Source: Myxococcales bacterium (GTDB taxonomy: Bacteria > Myxococcota_A > Polyangia > Nannocystales > Nannocystaceae). From it: DNA of 64,000 nt. Within the stretch, counting starts at the first letter, position 1, and every line of letters begins with the position of its first letter. The position numbers were made by a program, and so were the translations under genes. Positions 28,516 to 39,642 of the stretch are shown here, one piece after another. The notes under the pieces were generated by a model. It had not been told where the DNA came from. It saw nothing but the letters and a program-made list of their open reading frames with translations, and ran no database searches. The stretch spans positions 372,001 through 436,000 of the forward strand of contig JACKDW010000007.1 of NCBI GenBank assembly GCA_020633295.1, written 5' to 3'.

Positions 28516-29259
28516 TCACTCGGGCGCGCGCCCCTTCGCGTCCTCGACCGTCTGCGTCGGCGTCCTCGAGCCGCGCCAGCCCAGCGCGACGTCGGGGTAC
28601 GGCCGCCCCCGGCTGGGCACGGCGCGGTAGAAGCACACCTCGTAGCCGCACACCGGGCACCAGGGCGGCGGCCTGTGGTCGACGTGCTCCGCGGTCGCGA
28701 GCACGTGGGCCCACGCGGCGTCGAGCGTGTAGCGACCCTCGGGGTTGAGCTCGAGGACCCGCGCGAACGCGTCGGCCGCGTCGCCGAAGCGCTGACGCCA
28801 CCCGGACGCCGGGCGGCCGCTCGCGCGCGCCCAAACGGCCCACGCCCACAGCAGCTCGGCGCGGAAGTAGTGCATGTCGTAGACGCGCGGCCCCGAGAGG
28901 CCGAAGCGGCGCAGCCAGAGGTCATAGACATCGAGGCCGCGCTGGAACTCGCGCTCGCTCGGCGCTCCGCGCCCCGCGACGGTGAGCTCGCGGTGCAGCT
29001 GATACGCGAGCGCGCGGACTAGCTGCTCGGTCTGCTGCGCGCAGCGCCGCCGCTCGGCGAGCGCGCGCGCGGGGTCCTCCGACGCGCGCCGCTCCGCGGC
29101 TACCAGCCGCCGCGCCGACGTCAGCAGCTGCTCGGGGGCGACGTCGCCCCCCAGCCCCCGCCGGAGCGCCGCCGCGTCGTCGTCGCAGCGCGTCGGCGCG
29201 TCGCGGGCGGGCGCGGCGGCGAGGGCGAGCGAGAGCGAGAGCAGCGCGGCGTGGAGCAT
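28516..29259 (-). CDS. exported helical protein, possibly TPR-like
   Basis: A 247-residue protein with a signal peptide (LHAALLSLSLALAAAPARD) and no lipobox. Residues 45-190 are helix pairs such as VYDLWLRRFGLSGPRVYDMHYFRAELLWAWAVWA and ADAFARVLELNPEGRYTLDAAWAHV; the second matches a TPR unit with its NPEGRY turn. After the repeats comes a small zinc-like or disulfide site, CPVCGYEVC. I cannot name the family. It is likely periplasmic and may act as a binding platform. Confidence 0.65.
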   Translation of the reverse strand: MLHAALLSLSLALAAAPARDAPTRCDDDAAALRRGLGGDVAPEQLLTSARRLVAAERRASEDPARALAERRRCAQQTEQLVRALAYQLHRELTVAGRGAPSEREFQRGLDVYDLWLRRFGLSGPRVYDMHYFRAELLWAWAVWARASGRPASGWRQRFGDAADAFARVLELNPEGRYTLDAAWAHVLATAEHVDHRPPPWCPVCGYEVCFYRAVPSRGRPYPDVALGWRGSRTPTQTVEDAKGRAPE

Positions 29260-29463
29260 GAACGCGATCCGAGATCGCCAACCATCCTAGCCGCGAACGC
29301 CCGCCGCGCCCGCGGTCGTCGGCGCGCGCGCCACCGCGCGCGCCGACGCGCGCGTACGCCCATGACTCTTGTGACAGGTACTCCGCGTCGCGACGGCGGC
29401 GACGACGGCGACCCGGCGAGCGCGGGTGGCCGGCGCATGCGGCCCGGGTGACAATGCGACGAG

Positions 29464-32448
29464 GTGAGCGACCCGAGCAGCCCGGCGACGTCGTCGCGCG
29501 CGAGCGTCGAAGACGCGCCGACGCGGATCGAGCCCAGCGGCGTCGAGTACTCGTCCGAGTCGCCCCAGCCCGCGGGCGCACCTCCGGCGCCCGAGCTCGC
29601 GCCCCCGCCGATGCCGCTGCGGATCGGCCGGTACGCGATCCTGCGGCGGCTCGGCCAGGGCGGGATGGGGGTCGTCTACGCGGCCTACGACGACGATCTC
29701 GACCGCCGCGTCGCGATCAAGCTGCTGCTGAGCCGCCCGGACGACGGCTCGCTCGGGCGCGCTCGGCTCCAGCGCGAGGCCCAGGCGCTCGCCAAGCTCT
29801 CGCACCCCAACGTCGTCCAGGTCTACGAGACCGGCAGCCACGACGATCAGGTCTACCTGGTCATGGAGTACATCCAGGGCGCGACGCTCCGCGAGTGGCG
29901 CGCCGTCGCGGCGCCGTCGTGGCGGCAGATCATCAACATGTATATAGAGACAGGGAGAGGCCTCGCCGCGGCCCACCGCGCGGGCCTGATCCACCGCGAC
30001 TTCAAGCCGGCCAACGTGCTCGTCGGCGACGACGGGCGCCCGCGGATCCTCGACTTCGGGCTCGCGCGCGCCGGCGCGGTGACCACGGGGGCGCCGCCCT
30101 CCCCCTCCTCGACCTCGAGCGCGCTGCGCTCGCTGCTGGCGTCCGACGGGAGCATGTCGACGCTGAGCGCCGAGCTCACCCAGGCCGGGACGCTGGTCGG
30201 GACCCCGGCCTACATGGCCCCGGAGCAGCTCTTCCTCACCGAGATCGACGCGCGCTGCGACCTCTACTCGTTCGCGGTCTCGCTGTGGGAGGCGCTGTAC
30301 GGCGCGCGCCCGTTCCCCGCGAAGTCCGTCAAGACGCTGCGCGTGCAGGTGCGCGCCGGGCCGCCGCAGCCGCCCAGCAGCCGGGTGCCGGCCGCGGTCG
30401 GCCGCGTGCTCCGGCGGGCGCTCGCGCTCGCGCGCGACGATCGCTACGCGAGCATGGAGGAGCTCCTCGACGCGCTCGATCGCGCGGCCCGGCTGCGTCG
30501 ACGACTCCTGCTGGGGGTCAGCGCGCTCGTGATGCTCGCGGCCGCGAGCGCGGCGACCTACTCCGTCGCGCGGCGCGACGCGGAGGATCCGGGGCGAGCC
30601 TGCGCCGCCGCGAGCGACCTCGCCGGGCTCTGGAGCCCGCAGGCCGCCGGCGAGCTCGAGGCCGCGATCACCGGGGTCGGCCTCAGCTACGGCGCGGCGA
30701 CCTGGTCGATGATTCAGGGGCGCCTCGACGCGTACGCGCGCGAGCTCGAGGCCGCGACGGTCGACGCCTGCGCGGCCCGCCTCCGCCACCAGGGCGCGCT
30801 CCCCCCCGCGCTGACCGAGCAGGCCGCGTGCCTCGAGCGCCGCCGCTTCGAGCTCAGCGCGATCGTCTCGCAGCTCCGCGACGCCGACGCGAAGATCGTC
30901 GAGAACGCGGTCGCGGCGGTCTCGGGGCTCTCGCCGCTCGCCGACTGCGCGGACCTCGAGCACCTCGCCCTCGACGCGCTGCGGCGCGGCCAGGGTGACC
31001 CCGCGCGCGACATCAGCGACAAGCGCTGGATGGCGATCGAGAGCCTGCTCGTCGAGGCCCGCGTGGCCGAGCGATCGGAGCAGCTCGAGCGCGGACGCGA
31101 GCTCGCCCGCGAGGCGCTCGCGGCCGCGGAGGCGATCGGCGCGCGCTCGCTGCAGGCGGACGCGCTCTACCGGCTCGGCACGCTGGCCGAGCTGCTCGGC
31201 GAGTACGAGCTGTCGCGCGCGCGCCTCAACGCGGCGCTGCTCGAGGCCGAGGCCGCGGCCGACGATCGCCTGGCGATCGACATCGCGCTCGAGCTGCTGC
31301 GGCTCGACGGCATCAACAACGCGGACGCGAGCGCCGCGCGCAGCTGGGCGCTCGTCGCCGAGGCCAAGTTCGCGCGCGTCGGCGAGACCACGCGCCAGCG
31401 GATCATCCTCGACCTCAACCGGGGCATCGTCGCGCTCGAGACCGGCGACCTCGACGCGGCGAGCGAGGCCGTCGACGCGGCGGTCGAGCTGGCCGGCGAG
31501 CACCAGGCCGCGCTCCCGAGCCTCTACGTCAGCGCGCTCAACATCCGCTCGTCCGTGGAGAAGGGCCGCGGCGAGTTCGCGCGCGCCGAGGCGTCGCTCG
31601 TCGACGCGCTCGCGCGCCACGTCGAGCTGTTCGGCGAGGGGCACCCGTACCAGGCGATGCTCATCTACAACCGCGGCGGCGTCGAGCTGATGCGCCGCGA
31701 CCTCAAGGCGGCGCGCGCCTCCTTCGTCGACGCGCTCGCCAAGCGCGAGGCGGCCTACGGCCCGCAGCACCCCGAGGTCGCGCAGTCGCTCAACGGGCTC
31801 GCGGTCGTCGACATCGAGCTCGGCGAGCACGCGCGCGCGATCCCGCTGATCCAGCGCTCCATCGCGATCGACGAGCGCGCGCGCGGCCGCGATCACCCCG
31901 AGCTCGTGTACCCGCTGTACAACCTCGCCGACTCGCTCGAGCGCGCAGGCCGGATCGACGAGGCCGAGCCGCTGCTGCGGCGCGCGCTGGGGATCCTCGA
32001 GCGCCGCGAGCTCATGGACACCGCGCAGGCGGTGCTCGTCATCAGCGGCCTCGCCAGCTACGCGCTGCGGCGCGGGCGGACGGACGAGGCGCGCGCGTCC
32101 ATCGAGGAGGCGTTCGTCCGCGGGCGAAGGGCCTACGGCGAGCGCCACCCGGTCATGGGCGAGCTGCACCTCACCCGCGCGTCGATCCTGCTGCGCGCGG
32201 GCGACGAGGGCGAGGCCATGGCGTCGCTCGACGCCGGCCTCGAGATCATCAAGGGCAACGCCGATCACGTCGCGCTGGCCGCCCGGCTCACGCTCAAGAA
32301 GGCCGAGCTGATGTGGCGCGCGCGCAAGCGGCGCGCGGCCGCCCTCACGCTCGTGCGCGAGGCCGCGCGCGCGCTCGAGCGCGCCGAGAGCCGCGACGCC
32401 GAGGTCCGCGCGGCGGTCGAGACCTGGCTCTCCGAGCATGCTGCGTGA
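29464..32448 (+). CDS. Ser/Thr protein kinase with transmembrane segment and TPR repeats
   Basis: A 994-residue protein starting with GTG. The kinase domain covers residues 55-330: Gly loop LGQGGMGVVYAAYD, Lys in RVAIKLLLS, catalytic loop HRDFKPAN, DFGLAR, and GTPAYMAPEQ in the activation segment. A transmembrane helix follows (LLLGVSALVMLAAASAATYSV, about 345-365). A long extracytoplasmic region holds many TPR units in its second half (GSLNGLAVVDIELGEHARAIPLIQRSIAI-type repeats). This is the commonest myxobacterial Hanks-kinase layout, with TPRs as sensor or partner-binding arm. It is the intact counterpart of the disrupted kinase at 39.6/55.1 kb and shows what that gene looked like. An AT-rich codon run (ATG TAT ATA GAG ACA GGG AGA) encodes part of the helix before HRDFKP. 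Confidence 0.93.
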   Translation: MSDPSSPATSSRASVEDAPTRIEPSGVEYSSESPQPAGAPPAPELAPPPMPLRIGRYAILRRLGQGGMGVVYAAYDDDLDRRVAIKLLLSRPDDGSLGRARLQREAQALAKLSHPNVVQVYETGSHDDQVYLVMEYIQGATLREWRAVAAPSWRQIINMYIETGRGLAAAHRAGLIHRDFKPANVLVGDDGRPRILDFGLARAGAVTTGAPPSPSSTSSALRSLLASDGSMSTLSAELTQAGTLVGTPAYMAPEQLFLTEIDARCDLYSFAVSLWEALYGARPFPAKSVKTLRVQVRAGPPQPPSSRVPAAVGRVLRRALALARDDRYASMEELLDALDRAARLRRRLLLGVSALVMLAAASAATYSVARRDAEDPGRACAAASDLAGLWSPQAAGELEAAITGVGLSYGAATWSMIQGRLDAYARELEAATVDACAARLRHQGALPPALTEQAACLERRRFELSAIVSQLRDADAKIVENAVAAVSGLSPLADCADLEHLALDALRRGQGDPARDISDKRWMAIESLLVEARVAERSEQLERGRELAREALAAAEAIGARSLQADALYRLGTLAELLGEYELSRARLNAALLEAEAAADDRLAIDIALELLRLDGINNADASAARSWALVAEAKFARVGETTRQRIILDLNRGIVALETGDLDAASEAVDAAVELAGEHQAALPSLYVSALNIRSSVEKGRGEFARAEASLVDALARHVELFGEGHPYQAMLIYNRGGVELMRRDLKAARASFVDALAKREAAYGPQHPEVAQSLNGLAVVDIELGEHARAIPLIQRSIAIDERARGRDHPELVYPLYNLADSLERAGRIDEAEPLLRRALGILERRELMDTAQAVLVISGLASYALRRGRTDEARASIEEAFVRGRRAYGERHPVMGELHLTRASILLRAGDEGEAMASLDAGLEIIKGNADHVALAARLTLKKAELMWRARKRRAAALTLVREAARALERAESRDAEVRAAVETWLSEHAA

Positions 32449-32463
32449 GCGCGGCGCGTGGCG

Positions 32464-32994
32464 TCACGAGGCCTGCGCGCGGCGCCGGTACGCGAGCACG
32501 AAGCTCTCGCCGCCGTCGCGTGAGTGCCCGACCGGCAGCACCTTGTGCTCCCACTTCCAGCGCGCCGCGCCGGCGATGAGGTAGGCGTCGCCGGCCTCCA
32601 GGTTGAGCACGTAGGGCGGGAGCTGCTTGCGCTTCGGATCGCGGAAGCCGATGGCGCGCGGGCCCGTGAGGCAGATAGCGAGGATCTCCTCGCCGTGCCG
32701 GTGGTTGTCGATGTGCCACTTGAACTGCGCGGACAGATCGCCGCGCCAGTTGGTGACGCGGTGCTGGTTGGGCTGGAGCTCGAACACGCCGCGCTCGACC
32801 ATGCGGCGCCCGTAGTCGAGCATCCAGGGCCGCACCTCCTCGATCCGCCGCGCGTTCTCGCCGAAGTCGCCGAAGTAGCGAAACAGCGGGTTGTACGGCG
32901 GCGGCGGGAGCGATCGACAGCGCTCGCGCAGCTCCGCCAGCTCGTCCCCGGTCATCAGCCCGCGGAACACCTTGAGGCCGCCTGGCGCGCTCAT
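32464..32994 (-). CDS. AlkB-like Fe(II)/2-oxoglutarate dioxygenase
   Basis: A 176-residue protein from the ATG at 32994 (MSAPGGLKVFRGLM), with an AGGGA ribosome site upstream. The core shows the iron ligands HID in FKWHIDNHRHGEEILAICLTG, a beta strand YVLNLEAGDAYLIAGAARWKWEH with the distal His, and an Arg-rich tail SFVLAYRRR that supplies the 2OG-binding Arg. The order matches AlkB-family repair enzymes, including the LEAGDAYLI-type strand. AlkB enzymes remove methyl groups from DNA, RNA or proteins. The N-terminal nucleotide-recognition lid looks different from E. coli AlkB, so the target may not be DNA. It converges with the kinase, 15 bases away. Confidence 0.78.
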   Translation of the reverse strand: MSAPGGLKVFRGLMTGDELAELRERCRSLPPPPYNPLFRYFGDFGENARRIEEVRPWMLDYGRRMVERGVFELQPNQHRVTNWRGDLSAQFKWHIDNHRHGEEILAICLTGPRAIGFRDPKRKQLPPYVLNLEAGDAYLIAGAARWKWEHKVLPVGHSRDGGESFVLAYRRRAQAS

Positions 32995-33124
32995 CGCGTC
33001 CCTCCAGCCCGCTCTGTCGCGCTGTCGTTCAACATGTCTGTTACGCCATCTTATACCAGCGCCGGCTCGCCGACACGCGCGCGGGGGCCCGCGGTTGACC
33101 CCGGCGCGTCGGCGACGATAGCGT

Positions 33125-34099
33125 GTGCGGCGAATGTCCGCCTGGTTTCTCGAGCTGCGCGCCGGCGCGCGCGTCGGCCTGGGCCGCGGGGTGACGACGA
33201 TCGGGCGCAGCGCCAGCTGCGACATCGTGATCCCGGACCGCGGGGTCAGCCGGCGCCACGTGCTCGTGTGCGCGCGCGCGGACGCGGTCGAGGTCGTCAA
33301 CGTCGGCAAGCACGCGGTCTTCATCGACGACGAGCCCGTCGAGGAGCTCGGCCGGGCCCGCGACGGGCAGCGCGTCGCGATCGCCGGGGCCGTGGTCGCC
33401 ACGGTGCGGCGCGCGGCGACGCGGCCGGACGCGTCGTCGCGCGCGCGCTGGTTCCTGCGGATCGACGGCGGGCCGCTGGTCGCGATCGGCGGCGAGCGCT
33501 TCACGGTCGGCGGGGGCGAGCGCGACGACCTCGTGATGCGCGACTGGGATGAGCGCGCGCTGGTGCTGCACCCGGTCGACGACGGGGTCGTCGTCGAGGC
33601 CGCGCGCCCGCCCGACGAGCGCTTCGACCACGACGGCTTCGCCCGCCTCGGCGCCGGCGCGTCGCTGCGCTACGCCGGCGCGCGCGTCGAGCTGCTCGCG
33701 CGCGGCGGCGAGCTCGAGCGCAGCACGCAGCAGCTCGCCGGCGCGCGCACCGTGGTTCGTCTCGAGGCCTTCCGCGCCGGCGGCATGCTCGTGATCGAGA
33801 CGGCCGGCGACGCGAGCTCGCTGTACCTCCCGCGGCGGCGCTACGCGCTGCTGCGGGCCCTGCTGACGCCCGCGGCGGCCGGCGAGCGCGGCTACCTGCG
33901 CGTCGACGCGCTGTGTCGCGCGATCTGGCCCGATGACCCGGTCAAGGACGAGACCGACTTCAACGTGCTGCTGCACCGCGTGCGCCGAGACCTGCTGCGC
34001 GCGGGCGTCGACGCGAGCGCGCTGATCGAGCGCGCGCGCGGCAGCGGCATGATCCGGGCGCCGATCGCCGCGCGCCCCGACGTCGAGCTGCAGCTGTAG
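33125..34099 (+). CDS. FHA-domain protein with winged-helix-like C-terminus
   Basis: A 324-residue protein (GTG at 33125; an ATG at 33134 is equally possible). The FHA fold is shown by TTIGRSASCDIVIPDRGVSRRHVLV, with the GR, S and H residues that bind phosphothreonine, followed by NVGKHAVFIDDEPV. A second, degenerate FHA-like half may lie at residues 105-200 (FTVGGGERDDLVMRD). The last 90 residues (PRRRYALLRALLTPAA, LCRAIWPDDPVKDETDFNVLLHRVRRDLLRAGV) resemble the OmpR-type winged-helix region that binds DNA. It may couple kinase signalling to transcription; kinases lie on both sides. A likely terminator follows at 34227. Confidence 0.82.
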   Translation: MRRMSAWFLELRAGARVGLGRGVTTIGRSASCDIVIPDRGVSRRHVLVCARADAVEVVNVGKHAVFIDDEPVEELGRARDGQRVAIAGAVVATVRRAATRPDASSRARWFLRIDGGPLVAIGGERFTVGGGERDDLVMRDWDERALVLHPVDDGVVVEAARPPDERFDHDGFARLGAGASLRYAGARVELLARGGELERSTQQLAGARTVVRLEAFRAGGMLVIETAGDASSLYLPRRRYALLRALLTPAAAGERGYLRVDALCRAIWPDDPVKDETDFNVLLHRVRRDLLRAGVDASALIERARGSGMIRAPIAARPDVELQL

Positions 34100-34226
34100 C
34101 CAGGCGGCCGCGGGCGCCGGATCGCGCGCGCTTCGACCTGTCCCTCAAGACCGATTGGCCAGCGCGCGATCGCGGCCGGCGCGCGGGCGGGCTCATCGGG
34201 CTTTCATGTTCCGCGCGTACGCTCAT

Positions 34227-34265
34227 GGGCGCACTTCCTCGCGCGCACGCGAGGAAGTCGCGCCC
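34227..34265 (+). terminator. strong hairpin after the FHA gene
   Basis: The core pairs ACTTCCTCGCG (34233-34243) with CGCGAGGAAGT (34248-34258) around a CGCA loop. Outer arms GGGCGC and CGCGCCC extend it to 17 pairs with one bulged base. A T-rich stretch (TATCTTCTGTCCTTTTGTTT) follows, as expected for an intrinsic terminator. It could also be a leader structure of the kinase gene that starts at 34361. Confidence 0.6.
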
Positions 34266-34360
34266 CTATCTTCTGTCCTTTTGTTTATGTTATCGGAGGT
34301 GACTGGGAGGCCCGATCGAGTCCCGCCGCGTCCCTCACGGCGCGCGCGACGGACGAGCTC

Positions 34361-35789
34361 GTGATGTCGAACCCGCTCGACACCACCGCGCTCGGCAGCG
34401 CGCAGACGCGCCCGGGCGGCCTCTCGATCAGCGCGACGCAGACCGCCCAGCCGGGGCTCGTGCTCGGCGCCCGCTACCGGCTCACGCGGCCGCTGGCCAA
34501 GGGGGGGATGGGCGCGGTCTGGGAGGGCGTGCACCTCGCGCTCGACACGCCCGTCGCGATCAAGCTGATCCACGCCGAGCTCGTCGGGGACGAGCGCGCG
34601 CGCGGCCGCTTCCTGCACGAGGCGCGCTCGGCCGCCGCGCTGCGCAGCCCCAACGTCATCCAGATCATCGACTACGGCATCGACGGCGACCTCCCGTACA
34701 TGGTGATGGAGCTGCTCGAGGGCGAGTCGCTCGCCGCGCGGCTCGAGCGGCTCGGCGCGCTCGCGCCCGACGCGACGCTGACGATCCTCCGCGACGTGTT
34801 CCGGGCCGTCGCCGCGGCGCACGAGGCCGGCCTCGTGCACCGCGACCTCAAGCCCGACAACATCTTCATCGTCGACGCCCCCGACGGCGAGTACGCCAAG
34901 GTGCTCGACTTCGGCGTCGCGAAGGCGACGACGGGCGGCGCGCTCGACGTCACGACGCAGACGGGCGCGCTGGTCGGCACGCCGCTGTACATGAGCCCCG
35001 AGCAGCTCACGAGCCCGCGCGACGTCGACGCGCGCTCTGACCTCTGGTCGCTCGCGGTCATCGCGTTCGAGGGCCTGCTCGGCGGCCGACCGTTCGAGGC
35101 CGAGAGCGTCGGCGCGCTCGCGGTCACGCTGTGCACCGAGACGCCGCCCACGCCGTCGACGCGCGGCGCGGTCCCGCCGGGCTTCGACGCGTGGTTCTTG
35201 AGGGCGACGCGCCGCGAGCCCGAGCTGCGCTTTCAGACAGCTGGAGAGATGCTCGAGGCGCTCGAGGCGATCCTGCGCGGGGACGATCGCGCCGCGGCCT
35301 CCAGCGCCGCGCGGAGCGCCGCGCTGCCGCCCCTCGCGGACGCGCCCCCGCGACGCGGCGCCGCGCTGCTGCCGTGGCTCGCGCTCACCACGCTCGCGCT
35401 CGCCGTCGCGCTCGTCGTGCTGCTCCGCGCCGTGACGACGACGGAGCGGGCGCCCCTGTTGTCGACGCCGTCGAGCGCGCGCGCGTCGAGCCAGCGGCGG
35501 GCGACGACGAGGCGCGCGCGCGTCAAGAGCCCCCGCCGCGCCGCCGCGCGCCGAGGTGGCCCTGAGCGACCTACCGCCGAGCGACCTGCCGCCGCCGAGC
35601 GACCTGCCGCCGCCGAGCGACCTGCCACCGCCGAGCGAGACGCCGCCCGGGCCGGGCGACGCCGACGCGACCGAGGACGTCGCGCGACGCGTGCCCGCGC
35701 CCGCGCGCGCCAAGAGCCGCGCGAAGACGAAGCGCCCGGACGAGCGGGCCGAGCCCCTGGCTTCGAACGTCAACGAGCTGGAGTACTGA
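34361..35789 (+). CDS. Ser/Thr protein kinase with transmembrane segment, apparent frameshift in tail
   Basis: The kinase domain spans residues 25-300: LAKGGMGAVWEGV Gly loop, VAIKLIH Lys, HRDLKPDN catalytic loop, DFGVAK and GTPLYMSPEQ. A transmembrane helix follows (LLPWLALTTLALAVALVVLL). From about 35440 the frame turns Arg-rich. A different frame, open from before 35556, gives PSDLPPPSDLPPP repeats and EDVARRVPAPARAKSRAKTKRPDERAEPLASNVNELEY to a stop at 35789, three bases before the next gene. One or two frameshifts between 35440 and 35550, in GC-rich low-complexity sequence, would join them into about 475 residues. Start is GTG 34361 or ATG 34364. Unlike the kinase at 29464 it has no TPR arm; the next gene, with TPR and PEGA regions, may supply that role in trans. 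Confidence 0.82.
35564..35633 (+). repeat. 18-bp tandem repeat in kinase tail
   Basis: One shortened and three full copies of AGCGACCTGCCGCCGCCG (two with single changes) encode SDLPPP repeats in the extracytoplasmic tail of the kinase. The repeat lies right after the apparent frameshift, which may reflect slippage or assembly trouble. Confidence 0.85.
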
Positions 35790-35792
35790 GCC

Positions 35793-37055
<1,263 letters not shown>

Positions 37056-37068
37056 ACGGAGCGTCCCC

Positions 37069-39642
37069 GTGCCCTCGCCCAGCAGGATCGCCGCCCTCTC
37101 CGTGCTCGCCGCGCTCGCGACGAGCTGCGCCGAGTTCGTCGTCCCGGTTCGTGGTGTCTGCGGGAACAGGATCGTCGAGTCAGGCGAGGACTGCGACGAT
37201 CCCGACGACCCGCAGTGCGGCGCCGCGAACGTCGAGGCCGCCTGCCGGCTCCTGTGCACGCCCGCGAGCGGCGAGGAGGACGAGGAGGACGAGGAGGGCG
37301 AGGAGGGCGAGGAGCTCGCGGTGTGGCGCTGCGAGGACGGGCAGCGGTGCGGCCGCGACGGGGTGTGCCGGACGCCCGCCGGCACCTTCTCCGACGCGCC
37401 GCTCCGGATCGACGAGGCCGGCGCGCGGAGCATCCAGCGCGGCGATCTCGACGGCGACGGGCGCGACGAGCTCGTGTTCGCGTTCTCCGAGCCGGACGGC
37501 ATGGACGTCAAGGTCGTGTACGGCGACGCGCTCGACGAGTCGACGATCGTCACGCTCGTCGACCCGATCATCGCGGTGCTCGCCGTCGGGGACCTGACCG
37601 GGGACGGGCTCGACGACGTGTTCGTCGCGCCGGAGTCGACGCCGCAGGTGACCGAGGGCTCGCGGGTGTCGCTGTGGCGCGGGTCCGCCGACCGGGTCCC
37701 CGGCGTGAGCGTGTTCCCGACGCTGCGCACCGCCGGCGACGACGCGCGCCTGCTCGTCCCCACCCCCGAGCGTGATCGCGTGCTCGAGCTCGCGCCCGCG
37801 GCGACGCGCCGCTGGGCGAGCGGCGAGGCCGAGGCCGAGGAGCTCGCGCCCGCGGCGGTCGACGTCGCGCGACTCGGTCGCCGGGTCGCCGCCGCGGATC
37901 TCGACCCGAACAACGGGACATGCGCGGGAGGACCGACGCTCGAGGGCTTCGCCCGCGCCGAGCTCGCGCTCGCGCTCGCGGGCGACGGCGCGGTCCGGCT
38001 CGCGTCGAGCTGCGGGGTCGACGGGCTCACGGAGCTCGGGAGCGTCGCGCTCGGGGGGGGCACGCTCGGCGAGGCGGGCGCGCTGCTCGTCGACGGCGAC
38101 GGCGACGGCGCGCTCGACCTCCTGACCCAGGACGGTGCTGGGCGCGTGCTCATCGCCTACGGGGTCGGCGACGGGGGCTTTCACTCGAGCCCCGCGCCGC
38201 AGGGCGCGGGGGACGGCGCGTTCGCGAGCGCGCCGCTGCTCCCCGTCGTCACGCCGGGCGCGGGGACGCTGCTCGCGGCCGCCGACTTCGACGGCGACGA
38301 CGCGCTGGAGCTCGTCACCGAGCGCGCCTTCTACCCCGACCCGGCGAGCTGCGACGCGAGCGCCTGCGAGCGCTTCGCGTGGCCGCGGCCGCTCGAGGAG
38401 GCCGCGGCGATCGACTTCAACGGGGACGGCGCGCTCGACGTCGTGGGCCTGCACGACGACGTGCTCATGGTGCACCTCGGCGGCGCGCTCGGGCCGCTGC
38501 TGTTCGCCGCGCACGAGGTCGGCCTCAACGGGGCGGCGCGCGAGCTCGCGGTCGGCGACTTCAACCACGACACCGTGGCCGACGTCGCGTTCGCCGAGCT
38601 GTTCGAGGACGAGCTGCCCTCGCGCGCGGACGAGGTCGTGCGCGTCGTCTACGGCGGCTCGCCGAGCGCGTGGGCGCTGGAGAGCTTCGGGCCGTTCATC
38701 GAGATCGAGCGGGTCGTCGTCGAGCAGACCTCGCGGATCGTCGCGCGCACCCACGACGAGCAGCTGCGCCCGGCCGGCGCGTTCATCGAGCCGGGCGCGG
38801 TCGAGCACGACTTCGGCGTCGCGCTCCGCCGCCCGACCCTGGTCCGCGCCGGCGAGCCCGCGGTCGCGGCGGTGCTCGTGCGCCCCGGCGACGACGCGCC
38901 GCGCCTCGGCCTGCTCGGCTTCCAGGGCGGGACGCTGTCGCCCTACGACGTCACGACCGGCGACGCGCTCGATGGGAGCGACGCGGCGGGCTTTCACACG
39001 CTCACCGCGGCGATCGATCTCGACGGCGACGACCAGGACGAGCTGCTGGTCCTGGGCCCGCGCGAGGGCGCCGGCGGGGTCTGGGTCGCGCGCCTCGACC
39101 CGGCGTCGCGGACGTGGGTCGTGACGAGCGCGTTCTCGGTCGGCCCGGGCTTCGCGGCGCGGCCGATCGACGCGGTCTCGCTCGCGGCGGACCACCCGCC
39201 GCCGGGGGGCGGGCCCGGCACGACGATCGCGATCGGGGACCTCGACGGCGACGGCGACCCTGACGTCCTGGCGACGACCGACGAGCCGAGCCCCCGCGTC
39301 GTCGCGCTGCGCAACGACGACGGCGCGCTCACGGCCGCGGGCGCGCGCGTGCTGACGAGCCCGGCCGCGCCCGCGCTGCAGCTCGCCCACGTCGCGCCGT
39401 GGCACGCGGACGCGCTCGGGCGCGCGCGCTGGGTGTTCGCGGGCGTCGACGGCGTCGCGCTGGGTCGCGTCAACCTCGCCGCGTCGACGCTCGAGCTCAC
39501 CCCGCTGCTCGACGCCGAGGTGCTCGCGATGACGACCGCCGACGTCAACGGCGACGGGCTCCTCGACCTCGCGCTCGCGGACGCGGAGGAGGTCTCGCTG
39601 CACCTCGCCGAGGAGTCGGTCGGCGCGCCCGCGCCGGGCTAG
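37069..39642 (+). CDS. large FG-GAP/VCBS-repeat lipoprotein
   Basis: An 857-residue protein with a GTG start and a signal peptide ending in a lipobox (ALATSC). A Cys-rich EGF-like stretch follows (CGNRIVESGEDCDDPDDPQC), a motif seen in many myxobacterial surface proteins, then an acidic run of Asp/Glu. The rest is FG-GAP repeats with calcium loops such as DLDGDGRDEL, DLTGDGLDDV, DVNGDGLLDL and DLDGDGDPDV, enough for one or two beta-propellers. It is the third gene of the kinase/PEGA unit. Its 3' end overlaps that of the disrupted kinase (minus strand) by 4 bases. Confidence 0.85.
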   Translation: MPSPSRIAALSVLAALATSCAEFVVPVRGVCGNRIVESGEDCDDPDDPQCGAANVEAACRLLCTPASGEEDEEDEEGEEGEELAVWRCEDGQRCGRDGVCRTPAGTFSDAPLRIDEAGARSIQRGDLDGDGRDELVFAFSEPDGMDVKVVYGDALDESTIVTLVDPIIAVLAVGDLTGDGLDDVFVAPESTPQVTEGSRVSLWRGSADRVPGVSVFPTLRTAGDDARLLVPTPERDRVLELAPAATRRWASGEAEAEELAPAAVDVARLGRRVAAADLDPNNGTCAGGPTLEGFARAELALALAGDGAVRLASSCGVDGLTELGSVALGGGTLGEAGALLVDGDGDGALDLLTQDGAGRVLIAYGVGDGGFHSSPAPQGAGDGAFASAPLLPVVTPGAGTLLAAADFDGDDALELVTERAFYPDPASCDASACERFAWPRPLEEAAAIDFNGDGALDVVGLHDDVLMVHLGGALGPLLFAAHEVGLNGAARELAVGDFNHDTVADVAFAELFEDELPSRADEVVRVVYGGSPSAWALESFGPFIEIERVVVEQTSRIVARTHDEQLRPAGAFIEPGAVEHDFGVALRRPTLVRAGEPAVAAVLVRPGDDAPRLGLLGFQGGTLSPYDVTTGDALDGSDAAGFHTLTAAIDLDGDDQDELLVLGPREGAGGVWVARLDPASRTWVVTSAFSVGPGFAARPIDAVSLAADHPPPGGGPGTTIAIGDLDGDGDPDVLATTDEPSPRVVALRNDDGALTAAGARVLTSPAAPALQLAHVAPWHADALGRARWVFAGVDGVALGRVNLAASTLELTPLLDAEVLAMTTADVNGDGLLDLALADAEEVSLHLAEESVGAPAPG

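Noticed and set aside
32995..33504. N-terminal extension of the AlkB-like protein
   Set aside because: The upstream part is low-complexity and opposes the FHA gene. A ribosome site precedes the ATG at 32994.
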